In this document: positions 27,769-35,608 of the stretch, in pieces
Position numbering within the stretch: position 1 is the stretch's first letter
Layout: each line of letters opens with the position of its first letter
Assembly (NCBI RefSeq): GCF_010233585.1
Contig: NZ_CP045997.1
Coordinates: forward strand, 8,578,682-8,642,681
DNA from: Spirosoma endbachense
GTDB lineage: Bacteria > Bacteroidota > Bacteroidia > Cytophagales > Spirosomataceae
Direction: 5' to 3'
DNA: 64,000 nt
Notes under the pieces: generated by a model
What the model was told of the DNA's origin: nothing
The model's database searches: none
The model's input: only the letters and a program-made list of their open reading frames with translations
Program-made: the position numbers and the translations under genes

Positions 27769-27793
27769 TATATCAATATTTATCATTGATATA
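27769..27793. promoter_or_regulatory. Inverted repeat in the susC leader
   Basis: TATATCAAT (27769-27777) and ATTGATATA (27785-27793) are 9-bp inverted arms with a 7-nt spacer, about 50 bp before the SusC start. It could be an operator for an unidentified regulator or an mRNA hairpin. Confidence 0.4.
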
Positions 27794-27840
27794 AGTGGAT
27801 GATTTTTACCCTTTTCCATTAACCTCAATCTCTACTACAC

Positions 27841-30800
27841 ATGAACAAAGCTCTAGTATTTCTTTTTTTTCTGCTTCTGAGCAGTGGCATTGCCCTGGCT
27901 CAGGCAAACAGAATAACCGGTAAGGTGACAGGCCCCGACAGTCAGGGGCTACCAGGTGTTAACGTCCTGGTTGAAGGTACGGCTGTAGGTACGGCAACAG
28001 ATGCAACAGGAAGTTATTCAATCAATGCCCCAGCTACTGGCTCGCTGGTTTTTTCGTACATCAGCTACGTAACGCAGACCATTCCGATCAATAACCGATC
28101 AATTGTCAATGTGCAACTGGCGGAAGATTCAAAAGCCATCGACGAAGTAGTCGTTACCGCATTAGGTATCAAGAGAGAGGCCAAAACGCTGGGTTATGCA
28201 ACAGCCACCGTCAATGCCGAACAGATTTCTGTCAACCGAACACCCAATTTCGTGAGCGGTCTACAGGGGAAAATGGCGGGTGTAAACATCACTACCATGG
28301 GAACGGGGCCCGCCGGAACGGCCAAAATCCGGATTCGTGGTCAGTCGTCCTTTAGCGGACAGAACAACCCACTTATCGTCGTGAACGGCGTACCAATCGA
28401 CAATTCCAACTCTTCCCTTGGGGGTGATTTTGGCCCCCGTACCACGACTGGCCTCCCCAACAACAGTTCCGATGGGGGCGATGGCCTTTCCAGCATTAAT
28501 CCCGACGATATTGAAACCATGACCGTGCTGAAAGGAGCCACAGCCGCAGCTCTGTATGGATCACGCGCCAAAGACGGCGTTGTCATGATTACGACCAAAA
28601 GCCGGGGGGCTGGTAAAGGATTTGGCGTAACGTACAACACCAACTTCACCACTGATACACCATTGGATTTCACTGATTTTCAGTACGAATACGGTCAGGG
28701 CGAAGGGGGTAAACGGCCAACCACCACCAGACCGACATCGGGCGTGTGGAGTTTTGGTGAGAAGTTTCAACCGGGTATGACCCAGGTTCTGTTCGACAAC
28801 AAAACCTATCCCTACGAGCCGGTATACAATCGGGTGAAGCAGTTCTACCGTGTAGGCACCAACTTCACCAACACCGTTACCGTGGCAAATAACGGTCAAA
28901 ACGGTGGTTTCAGCCTGTCGTTTGGTAACACCGACAACCGGGGGATTATGGAGAACAATACCTTTAACCGCAAAGTGATCAATCTGGGCTTCACCCAGAA
29001 TATCACGAGCAAACTGACCGCTTCTGGAAACATCAATTACTCAAAGGAGAATAACATCAATCCGCCCCAACTGAACACGCAGGACTTTTCGGTATCGACG
29101 GTGGTTTTCACACTGGCCAACTCCATGCCTTTCCAGGCCCTGCGGGATAATCAGACCGAGGCCAACGGCGACGAGTTTGTGTTTTCGCGCTTTCTGGTTC
29201 GGAACAACCCGTACTATTCCATGAGTCGCCACTTTGAGAACATCCGACGCGATCGACTGTTCGGCAATGTGGCCCTGAAATACCAGTTTACCGACTGGCT
29301 GTATCTACAGGCAAGGATTGCCCAGGATTTTTTCATTCGCAATCAGGACTATAATATCCCCAATGGATACGCTCCTATTGCCAAAGCCCCGGTTGGCTTC
29401 GTAAATGGCTCATACACACAGGATGTACGCCAGAACACTGAACGAAATCTAGATTTCATTCTAGGTGGCAATAAAACGTTTGGAAAGTTTGGCGTAGATA
29501 TAACCTTAGGAGGCAACGCTCGTTATGCCCGTAATGACTACAACAGCGTAACGGTGCAGGATTTCGTAAATCCGGGTCTGTATACGGTTGCTAATGGCCG
29601 GATCAAAAATCCGATCTATGCCCTTTCCGAGAAAAAAATCAATTCCCTGTTTGGAGCCGCAACCTTCTCCTACCGGGATTATCTGTTCCTGAACGTAACA
29701 GCCCGCAACGACTGGTTTTCGACGCTGGCCCCCTCTAACCGCAGCATTCTGTACCCATCCGTAACGGGTAGTTTCGTGTTCTCGCAGGCGTTTGAAAAAT
29801 TACCCGCCTGGCTGTCGTTTGGAAAGTTACGGGCAGCCTACGCACAGGTGGGTTCCGATAACGTTGATCCTTATTCCAATGCGCTCTACTACGCTGTCGA
29901 TAACAATTCATTCCCCAACCCAGCAGGACAACTCGTGCCGGTGGGTGGCATCAATGCAACGGTCGTTCCGAACAAAAACCTGCGCCCGCTTCGCATTCAG
30001 GAAGCCGAGGTTGGCCTGGAGTTGAAGCTGTTTGACAACAAGGTAGGCTTTGATTTTACGTATTACCACAAAACGACAGACGACCAGATTCTGGCCGCTC
30101 AGATTTCAGATGCCTCCTCGTATACCAGCAAGCTGATCAACGTAGGCCGCAGTATGAATCAGGGCCTTGAGATGTTGCTGACGTTTTCGCCCGTAAACAC
30201 ACCTGCTTTTCGGTGGGACGTGAGCGCCAACGTTTCCTACAATACCTCGAAAGTTCTGCGCTTAGGTCTGTCGCCCAATGATACCGTCATTACGGTAAGC
30301 AGCGGTGGTGGCCGAACGCTGAATCAGGTAGTTGGCAAACCTATCGGTCAACTCTACACTTTCACTTACCTGCGGGATGCGCAGGGACGGCAGGTGTTTG
30401 ACCAAAATAGCGGTATGCCACTTCGTAATAACACCCTGGTAAACGTAGGGAATGCCCTCCCAACCTACTTTGGCGGTATAACCAATACGTTCACCTTTCG
30501 TGGGCTGTCACTATCGGCCCTGATCGACTTCAAGCTGGGTCATAAAATGATTGCCGGTCGTAACATTAACTACATGCGTCATGGTTTGTCGAAAAGGACG
30601 CTGCCAGGCCGGGATGTGGGTTATGTAATTGGCAATGGGGTCAATCCGAACGGGGAAATTAATCAGACCAGAGCAGCCGTACAGCCCTTCTACGAATCCA
30701 TTAACCCACTGGGTATCAATGAAGATTTTGTGTTCAATGCCGGATTCTGGAAACTGCGGCAGATTTCGCTGGGCTATGATTTCAGCAAACTGCTTCCCCA

Positions 30801-30987
30801 GCGCCTTTTCATCAAAGGACTGAAGCTCAATGCGGTGGCAAACAATGTCCTGGTTATCAAGAAATGGACCGAAAACATGGACCCCGAAGAAGCACTGGTT
30901 TCGTCAGACAATGCCGTAGGACTGGACTTCTGGCCGGGTCTGCCACCTACCCGCAGCATTGGTTTTAACTTAAATGTCAGATTTTAA
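27841..30987 (+). CDS. SusC-like TonB-dependent outer membrane transporter (pair 1)
   Basis: A 1048-residue receptor that imports glycans or oligosaccharides with its SusD partner, driven by TonB. It has a signal peptide (1-21), a carboxypeptidase-regulatory-like domain (about 24-100: ITGKVTGPDSQGLPGVNVLVEG...), the link DEVVVTALGIKRE, a plug domain (about 115-240, with GKMAGVNIT, RIRGQSSF and LYGSRAKDGVVMITTK) and a barrel ending in GFNLNVRF. The lack of an extra N-terminal DUF4974-type domain means no anti-sigma signalling is apparent. The SusD gene follows after 96 bp. Confidence 0.95.
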   Translation: MNKALVFLFFLLLSSGIALAQANRITGKVTGPDSQGLPGVNVLVEGTAVGTATDATGSYSINAPATGSLVFSYISYVTQTIPINNRSIVNVQLAEDSKAIDEVVVTALGIKREAKTLGYATATVNAEQISVNRTPNFVSGLQGKMAGVNITTMGTGPAGTAKIRIRGQSSFSGQNNPLIVVNGVPIDNSNSSLGGDFGPRTTTGLPNNSSDGGDGLSSINPDDIETMTVLKGATAAALYGSRAKDGVVMITTKSRGAGKGFGVTYNTNFTTDTPLDFTDFQYEYGQGEGGKRPTTTRPTSGVWSFGEKFQPGMTQVLFDNKTYPYEPVYNRVKQFYRVGTNFTNTVTVANNGQNGGFSLSFGNTDNRGIMENNTFNRKVINLGFTQNITSKLTASGNINYSKENNINPPQLNTQDFSVSTVVFTLANSMPFQALRDNQTEANGDEFVFSRFLVRNNPYYSMSRHFENIRRDRLFGNVALKYQFTDWLYLQARIAQDFFIRNQDYNIPNGYAPIAKAPVGFVNGSYTQDVRQNTERNLDFILGGNKTFGKFGVDITLGGNARYARNDYNSVTVQDFVNPGLYTVANGRIKNPIYALSEKKINSLFGAATFSYRDYLFLNVTARNDWFSTLAPSNRSILYPSVTGSFVFSQAFEKLPAWLSFGKLRAAYAQVGSDNVDPYSNALYYAVDNNSFPNPAGQLVPVGGINATVVPNKNLRPLRIQEAEVGLELKLFDNKVGFDFTYYHKTTDDQILAAQISDASSYTSKLINVGRSMNQGLEMLLTFSPVNTPAFRWDVSANVSYNTSKVLRLGLSPNDTVITVSSGGGRTLNQVVGKPIGQLYTFTYLRDAQGRQVFDQNSGMPLRNNTLVNVGNALPTYFGGITNTFTFRGLSLSALIDFKLGHKMIAGRNINYMRHGLSKRTLPGRDVGYVIGNGVNPNGEINQTRAAVQPFYESINPLGINEDFVFNAGFWKLRQISLGYDFSKLLPQRLFIKGLKLNAVANNVLVIKKWTENMDPEEALVSSDNAVGLDFWPGLPPTRSIGFNLNVRF

Positions 30988-31083
30988 TTTTTTATCAGTC
31001 CGTTCAGGGAGGAATCTTAAAGCAGTACAACCCTCAATAGTTCTCCGATATCGGAATGACAAAAACAAAAAACGATACAAATC

Positions 31084-32619
31084 ATGAAACCATATCTGAA
31101 ATATACACTCGCACTGGTCTTCTCGTTGAGCCTGCTTACAGGCTGCGATAATGGCTTTGATGAGGTAAATACCAATAAGGTAGACCCTACATTCCTGGCC
31201 CCGTCTATGGTTCTCAATAAGGCCATTATTAATACCAACTACCTCGATGGGTTTGGTACGCTGGGTATGCTGACCTACAACTTCGGCATTGTTCAGCAGA
31301 TCATTACGCCCTATGGCAGCTCGCTGTCAGGTGCCAATTACGATCAGATAAACGGTAGTAATACACCCCTTGTATGGACCAATTTTTACCGCAATGTGCT
31401 TAAGCAATTAGTAGCTGTACTGGAGCAAACCAAGGGTGAACCGCTCCAGTCGAATACCTACAACGCGGCTCGCATCTGGAAAGCCTACGTGTTCATGATT
31501 CTGACCGATACCTATGGGGATATCCCGTACTTTCAGGCAGGACAGGGTTACACAACAGAGATTATCACGCCTAAATACGACGCTCAGCAGGATATTTATA
31601 AAGACATCCTGAAGGAACTCGATGAGGCTTCGGCGGCTCTGACCACCACACAAACTCCGGTAGTTACCGATATTCTGTACGGTGGCGACGTAGCCAAGTG
31701 GAAAAAACTAGGCTATTCCTTTATGCTACGGGCAGGCATGCGCCTGACGAAAGTCGATCCGGCAACGGCAGAAAGTTACGTAAAGAAAGCCGTGGCAGGT
31801 GGTGTGTTGCAATCCAACGCCGACAATTCGACCCTTCGGCATACAGCGATCTATAACAACTACATTGCCAACCACTTGGCCGCCCGCGAAAAAACCAATT
31901 TCTACCTCGCAGCTCCCTTTGTGAATTACCTGAAAGAGAACAACGACCCCCGCCTGCCCATTTTTGCCGTACGCTATGTAGGTGCCAAAGGGGGTCAGGA
32001 ACAAGTCGACGCACGCGCTACCTCCGATCCGAAGCAACAGATCGGTATGCCAATGGGCTATAACGATGTATCGATTACAACGGTACTGGCCCAGAATGGC
32101 GTGGCTAGTCTCTGGGATTTCTCGCAGGTTAACCTCACTACAGTACTGAAGTTAGATGCTCCCGAATTCCACATCACCTACGCACAGGTTCAACTGTTGC
32201 TGGCAGAAGCGGCTGTACGGGGATGGGTGTCGGGAACCGCTGCCGACTATTTTGCGAAGGGCGTTAGAGCCAATCTTGAGCAAATGGCATCCTATGGATC
32301 AACTATACCGGAAGCAACGATAAAAGCGTATTTAGATGCTCACCCGCTGGATACTGCCAAAGCCCTTGACCTGATCAATACTCAATACTGGGTGGCCAGT
32401 TTCTTAGATGGCAACGAAGCCTTTGCCAATTTCCGGCGCAGTGGATTTCCCGCGTTGAAGAAAAACCCCTATCCCGGTTCTGAAGTGAAAGGTGATTTCA
32501 TTCGACGTATGCCTTATCCAGACAGTGAGATTGTCGTCAACTCGGGCAGCCTGAACGAAGCGATTACACGGCAGGGACCCAACACACTCGATACACGCGT
32601 TTGGTGGGATAAAAAATAA
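31084..32619 (+). CDS. SusD/RagB-like outer membrane lipoprotein (pair 1)
   Basis: A 511-residue surface lipoprotein that binds glycan and acts as lid for the SusC partner upstream. The lipobox LLTGC places the lipid on Cys20. FDEVNTNKVDPTFLAPSMVLNKAI and the later ARIWKAYVFMILTDTYGDIPYFQAG are typical of the SusD-like_2 group, and the C-terminal part has SFLDGNEAFANFRRSGFP, a common SusD ending. It likely forms one transcript with the SusC gene. 32620-32780 contains only an imperfect long-range inverted repeat (TTCTTGCCG/CGGCAAGAA). Confidence 0.93.
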   Translation: MKPYLKYTLALVFSLSLLTGCDNGFDEVNTNKVDPTFLAPSMVLNKAIINTNYLDGFGTLGMLTYNFGIVQQIITPYGSSLSGANYDQINGSNTPLVWTNFYRNVLKQLVAVLEQTKGEPLQSNTYNAARIWKAYVFMILTDTYGDIPYFQAGQGYTTEIITPKYDAQQDIYKDILKELDEASAALTTTQTPVVTDILYGGDVAKWKKLGYSFMLRAGMRLTKVDPATAESYVKKAVAGGVLQSNADNSTLRHTAIYNNYIANHLAAREKTNFYLAAPFVNYLKENNDPRLPIFAVRYVGAKGGQEQVDARATSDPKQQIGMPMGYNDVSITTVLAQNGVASLWDFSQVNLTTVLKLDAPEFHITYAQVQLLLAEAAVRGWVSGTAADYFAKGVRANLEQMASYGSTIPEATIKAYLDAHPLDTAKALDLINTQYWVASFLDGNEAFANFRRSGFPALKKNPYPGSEVKGDFIRRMPYPDSEIVVNSGSLNEAITRQGPNTLDTRVWWDKK

Positions 32620-32780
32620 ACAGCTCTTTATTTTCTTGCCGCAGAAGGCTGCCTGGGGGTGCGCTTACACATCGTAGACACCCACCGATAACTAATTCTG
32701 TAGAGAACCTTTGTCGTCGGCGTATCTCCGGGCGGAATTCTACGGCAAGAATACATTCTTTAACTCTTACTTTTCTCTTT

Positions 32781-34136
32781 ATGAATCAACTTGATCAAAG
32801 TCGCCGGGATACGCTGAAAATGCTGGGTATGGGCTCCTCCGCCGGACTCCTCAGCCTGTTCGGCGGACTCTCTACCGCCCAGGCCAGAGAACAACAAACT
32901 ACCCCCCGATACGCCCTAGGGGCAGCACCCGTTAAAATCAAATCCGTCAAAGCCATCGCCACCGCCCCACAAGGCTCCAACCTCATCGTCGTTAAGGTCG
33001 AAACCTCTGAACCCGGACTCTATGGACTCGGCTGCGCTACCTTCACCCAGCGGGCGGCCACCGTCATCGTCGCCATCAACACCTACCTCAACGAATTCTG
33101 CGTCGGTAAAGACGTCGATAACATCGAGGATATGTGGCAGGCCGCCTATGTCAGCTCCTACTGGCGAAACGGACCCGTCCTCAACAATGCCCTCTCCGGA
33201 CTCGATCAGGCCCTGTGGGACATCAAAGGAAAACGAGCTGGCATGCCCGTCTACCAGCTCCTGGGCGGTAAAGTCCGATTCGCTATCCCCTGCTACACCC
33301 ATGCCGGGGGCAATACCCCCGAAGCAGCCGCCGACAGCGTCAAAAAATTCATGGCCGATGGCTTCAAATACATCCGCATCCAGCAGGGTGGCTATGGTGC
33401 TGTGGGCGCTACGGCCGATAAACCCGACTTCAAAGTAGCCAACTTCGGAGGAGAGACCGACAACTACATGAATGAGCGGCTCTATCTGAAGTCGGTGCCC
33501 AAGATGTTTGAGGTGGTTCGTAAGGAGTGTGGCGATGAGATCGAACTGTTGCATGACATCCACGAGCGGGTGCAGCCCATCGATGCCATCAACATGATCA
33601 AGCGGGTGGAGGAGTACCGGCCTTTCTTCATCGAAGATCCCTTCTCGCCCGAGAACATGAAGTGGTTTGCCCAGTTGCGGCAGGCCACCTCGGTGCCCAT
33701 TGCGATGGGTGAATTGTTCAACAACATCAACGAGTTCAAGGAGCCGATGGTGAATCAGTGGTTCGATTTCATCCGGATTCACGTCTCCCAGATCGGGGGC
33801 ATCACCCCCGCCATGAAGGTAGCCCGGTTGGGGGAATGGTTCAACATCCGCACGGCCTGGCATGGACCGGGTGATGTTTCGCCGGTGGGCCATGCGGCCC
33901 ATGCGCACATCGATCTGGCGGTGTGGAATTTTGGGATTCAGGAAGCGGTGCAGTTTTCGGAGAAGACGCAGTCGGTGTTCAGTGGCTGTCCGACGATGAA
34001 CAAGGGGTATATGTCGGTCAACGAGGTACCGGGTTTGGGGGTTGATATCAACGAGAAGGAGGCCGCCAAGTATCCCATCAGCACCAAGTCGAACTGGCAG
34101 GTGCGCAAGATGGATGGCACCATTATCAGACCGTAA
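32781..34136 (+). CDS. Tat-exported mannonate dehydratase-like enzyme (ManD/RspA type)
   Basis: A 451-residue enolase-superfamily enzyme resembling ManD/RspA, which converts D-mannonate (and sometimes D-gluconate) to 2-keto-3-deoxygluconate. Residues 1-35 are a Tat signal (SRRDTLK, hydrophobic core, STAQA). Active-site features: D259 and H261 (LLHDIHERV), E285 (FFIEDPFSPE), E311 (IAMGELFNN) and H361 in AWHGPGDVSPVGHAAHAHID. RspA/ManD family members differ greatly in activity, so substrate is uncertain. The first half of the gene is C-rich and the second half G-rich on the coding strand, unlike its neighbours. A 24-bp terminator hairpin follows. Confidence 0.88.
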   Translation: MNQLDQSRRDTLKMLGMGSSAGLLSLFGGLSTAQAREQQTTPRYALGAAPVKIKSVKAIATAPQGSNLIVVKVETSEPGLYGLGCATFTQRAATVIVAINTYLNEFCVGKDVDNIEDMWQAAYVSSYWRNGPVLNNALSGLDQALWDIKGKRAGMPVYQLLGGKVRFAIPCYTHAGGNTPEAAADSVKKFMADGFKYIRIQQGGYGAVGATADKPDFKVANFGGETDNYMNERLYLKSVPKMFEVVRKECGDEIELLHDIHERVQPIDAINMIKRVEEYRPFFIEDPFSPENMKWFAQLRQATSVPIAMGELFNNINEFKEPMVNQWFDFIRIHVSQIGGITPAMKVARLGEWFNIRTAWHGPGDVSPVGHAAHAHIDLAVWNFGIQEAVQFSEKTQSVFSGCPTMNKGYMSVNEVPGLGVDINEKEAAKYPISTKSNWQVRKMDGTIIRP

Positions 34137-34138
34137 CT

Positions 34139-34194
34139 TATTTCCAGGATTCGATTTGGGCTGAAATCACAGCCCAAATCGAATCCTGGAAATA
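34139..34194. terminator. Terminator hairpin, 24-bp perfect stem
   Basis: Arms 34139-34162 and 34171-34194 are perfectly complementary over 24 bp, loop of 8 nt, starting 2 bases after the dehydratase stop. No T run follows. Confidence 0.85.
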
Positions 34195-34227
34195 GTACCT
34201 CTACTAACCCTTCAGTTTTGAGAACTT

Positions 34228-34243
34228 GCTTAAACGATTAAAT
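34228..34243 (+). promoter_or_regulatory. LacI-type operator before dgoD
   Basis: GCTTAAACGATTAAAT is identical to the operator at 26374 over the first 14 bases and in the central CG; only the last two bases differ. It lies 23 bp upstream of the dgoD start, a position where a bound repressor would block transcription. Confidence 0.7.
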
Positions 34244-34266
34244 AACCTACGCCTTTACTTAAAAAG

Positions 34267-35514
34267 ATGAAATCATCAACCAAGAAATCAGGCATAACCC
34301 GTCGTTCGGCCATACAATCGGTACTGGGTGTAGCAGGCATGGGCTCGATAGTACTCCCTCAAACGTCGTATGCCGCCAGTCCCGGACACTTTGCCGATTA
34401 CAGCAAAGTGAAGATTACGAAACTCGAAACCTTTCTGGTCAAGCCACGGTGGATTTTCCTGAAAATTCATACCGATGTTGGTGTATATGGTTTAGGTGAA
34501 CCGCTTCTCGAAGGCCGGGCGCTAACCATCCAAACCGCCATTAAAGAAGTAGAGCCTTATCTGATTGGTAAAGACCCTCGTCAGGTTGTTCATCATTGGC
34601 AAGCCATTTATCGTCATGCATTTTACCGTGGAGGGCCGATTTTAACGAGTGCCCTGAGTGGTATCGATCATGCGCTCTGGGACATTAAAGGCAAACTGTT
34701 GAACGTGCCGGTTTATGAACTGCTCGGTGGTCCTACCCGCGACCGGGTTCGGGTGTATGGCCGGGCCAGTAATGCTGAAGACATGAAGAAGCGGAAGGCC
34801 GAAGGGTTCACGGTTATCAAAACGGGCGTTGCCCATAAGAACCCGGCCAATATTGTCGAAAATCCACAATTCATTAAATACGCCGTCGACAATTTTGCGT
34901 CGCTACGGGAAGCGGGTGGCCCTGAAATGGATATTGCTATCGACTTCCACGGCAATATTTCGCCACAAACGGCTAAGGTGCTGATCAAGCAGCTGGAGCC
35001 CTTCCAACCCATGTTCATTGAGGAACCGTGCCAGGCCCAAAACGTGGATACAATGGTTGACATTGCCAGAGGAACACATTTGCCAATTGCCACTGGCGAA
35101 CGGATTTTCACGAAATGGGGATTCCGCGAAATTCTGGAAAAAGGAGCCGCCAGCATCGTACAACCTGACCTCTGCCATGCCGGTGGCATTACGGAAGGGC
35201 GCCTGATAGCGGGCATGGCTGAAGCCTACTATGTTCCCATTGCTCCGCATAATCCGATGGGGCCAATCTCTCTCGCAGTGGGGTTGAACCTGGCGGCCTG
35301 CGTCCCCAATTTCCTGGTGCAGGAGCAGGTCTCCCTGGGCGAAGGCTATCTCAAGAATCCCTTCAAATTACAAAGCGACGGTACGGTTCTCATTCCGAAA
35401 GGACCAGGTCTGGGCGTCGAACTGGATGAAGCCCTAATGAAAGACAAAATCGGCCACGACTGGAAAAATCCCGAATCATACAATGCCCTCGACGGATCAG
35501 TCGTGGACTGGTAA
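34267..35514 (+). CDS. dgoD: Tat-exported D-galactonate dehydratase-like enzyme
   Basis: A 415-residue enolase-superfamily enzyme close to D-galactonate dehydratase, which forms 2-keto-3-deoxygalactonate. Metal ligands and acid/base residues match GalD: D226 and H228 (IAIDFHGNIS), E252 (FIEEP), E278 (TGERIFTKWGFR) and H328 (APHNPMGP); VQPDLCHAGGITE is also characteristic. Unlike the E. coli enzyme it begins with an extension of about 38 residues that reads as a Tat signal (ITRRSAIQ, hydrophobic segment, SYAAS). kinase dgoK and aldolase dgoA further along complete the De Ley-Doudoroff route. Substrate assignment is by family. Confidence 0.87.
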   Translation: MKSSTKKSGITRRSAIQSVLGVAGMGSIVLPQTSYAASPGHFADYSKVKITKLETFLVKPRWIFLKIHTDVGVYGLGEPLLEGRALTIQTAIKEVEPYLIGKDPRQVVHHWQAIYRHAFYRGGPILTSALSGIDHALWDIKGKLLNVPVYELLGGPTRDRVRVYGRASNAEDMKKRKAEGFTVIKTGVAHKNPANIVENPQFIKYAVDNFASLREAGGPEMDIAIDFHGNISPQTAKVLIKQLEPFQPMFIEEPCQAQNVDTMVDIARGTHLPIATGERIFTKWGFREILEKGAASIVQPDLCHAGGITEGRLIAGMAEAYYVPIAPHNPMGPISLAVGLNLAACVPNFLVQEQVSLGEGYLKNPFKLQSDGTVLIPKGPGLGVELDEALMKDKIGHDWKNPESYNALDGSVVDW

Positions 35515-35608
35515 TATTACCTTGATTACAAGCCTCTTACCATAAAACCTATTCTTTTTTTAAACACAGTTAAACCTTTATTTCCCAGTATTCAATGAAT
35601 TCCTTACC

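Noticed and set aside
32916..33908. A 330-codon reading frame antisense to the mannonate dehydratase-like gene
   Set aside because: The sense protein has full catalytic motifs and a Tat signal. The antisense frame is open because of the skewed codon composition and encodes a His/Gly/Asp/Val-rich product without recognisable domains.
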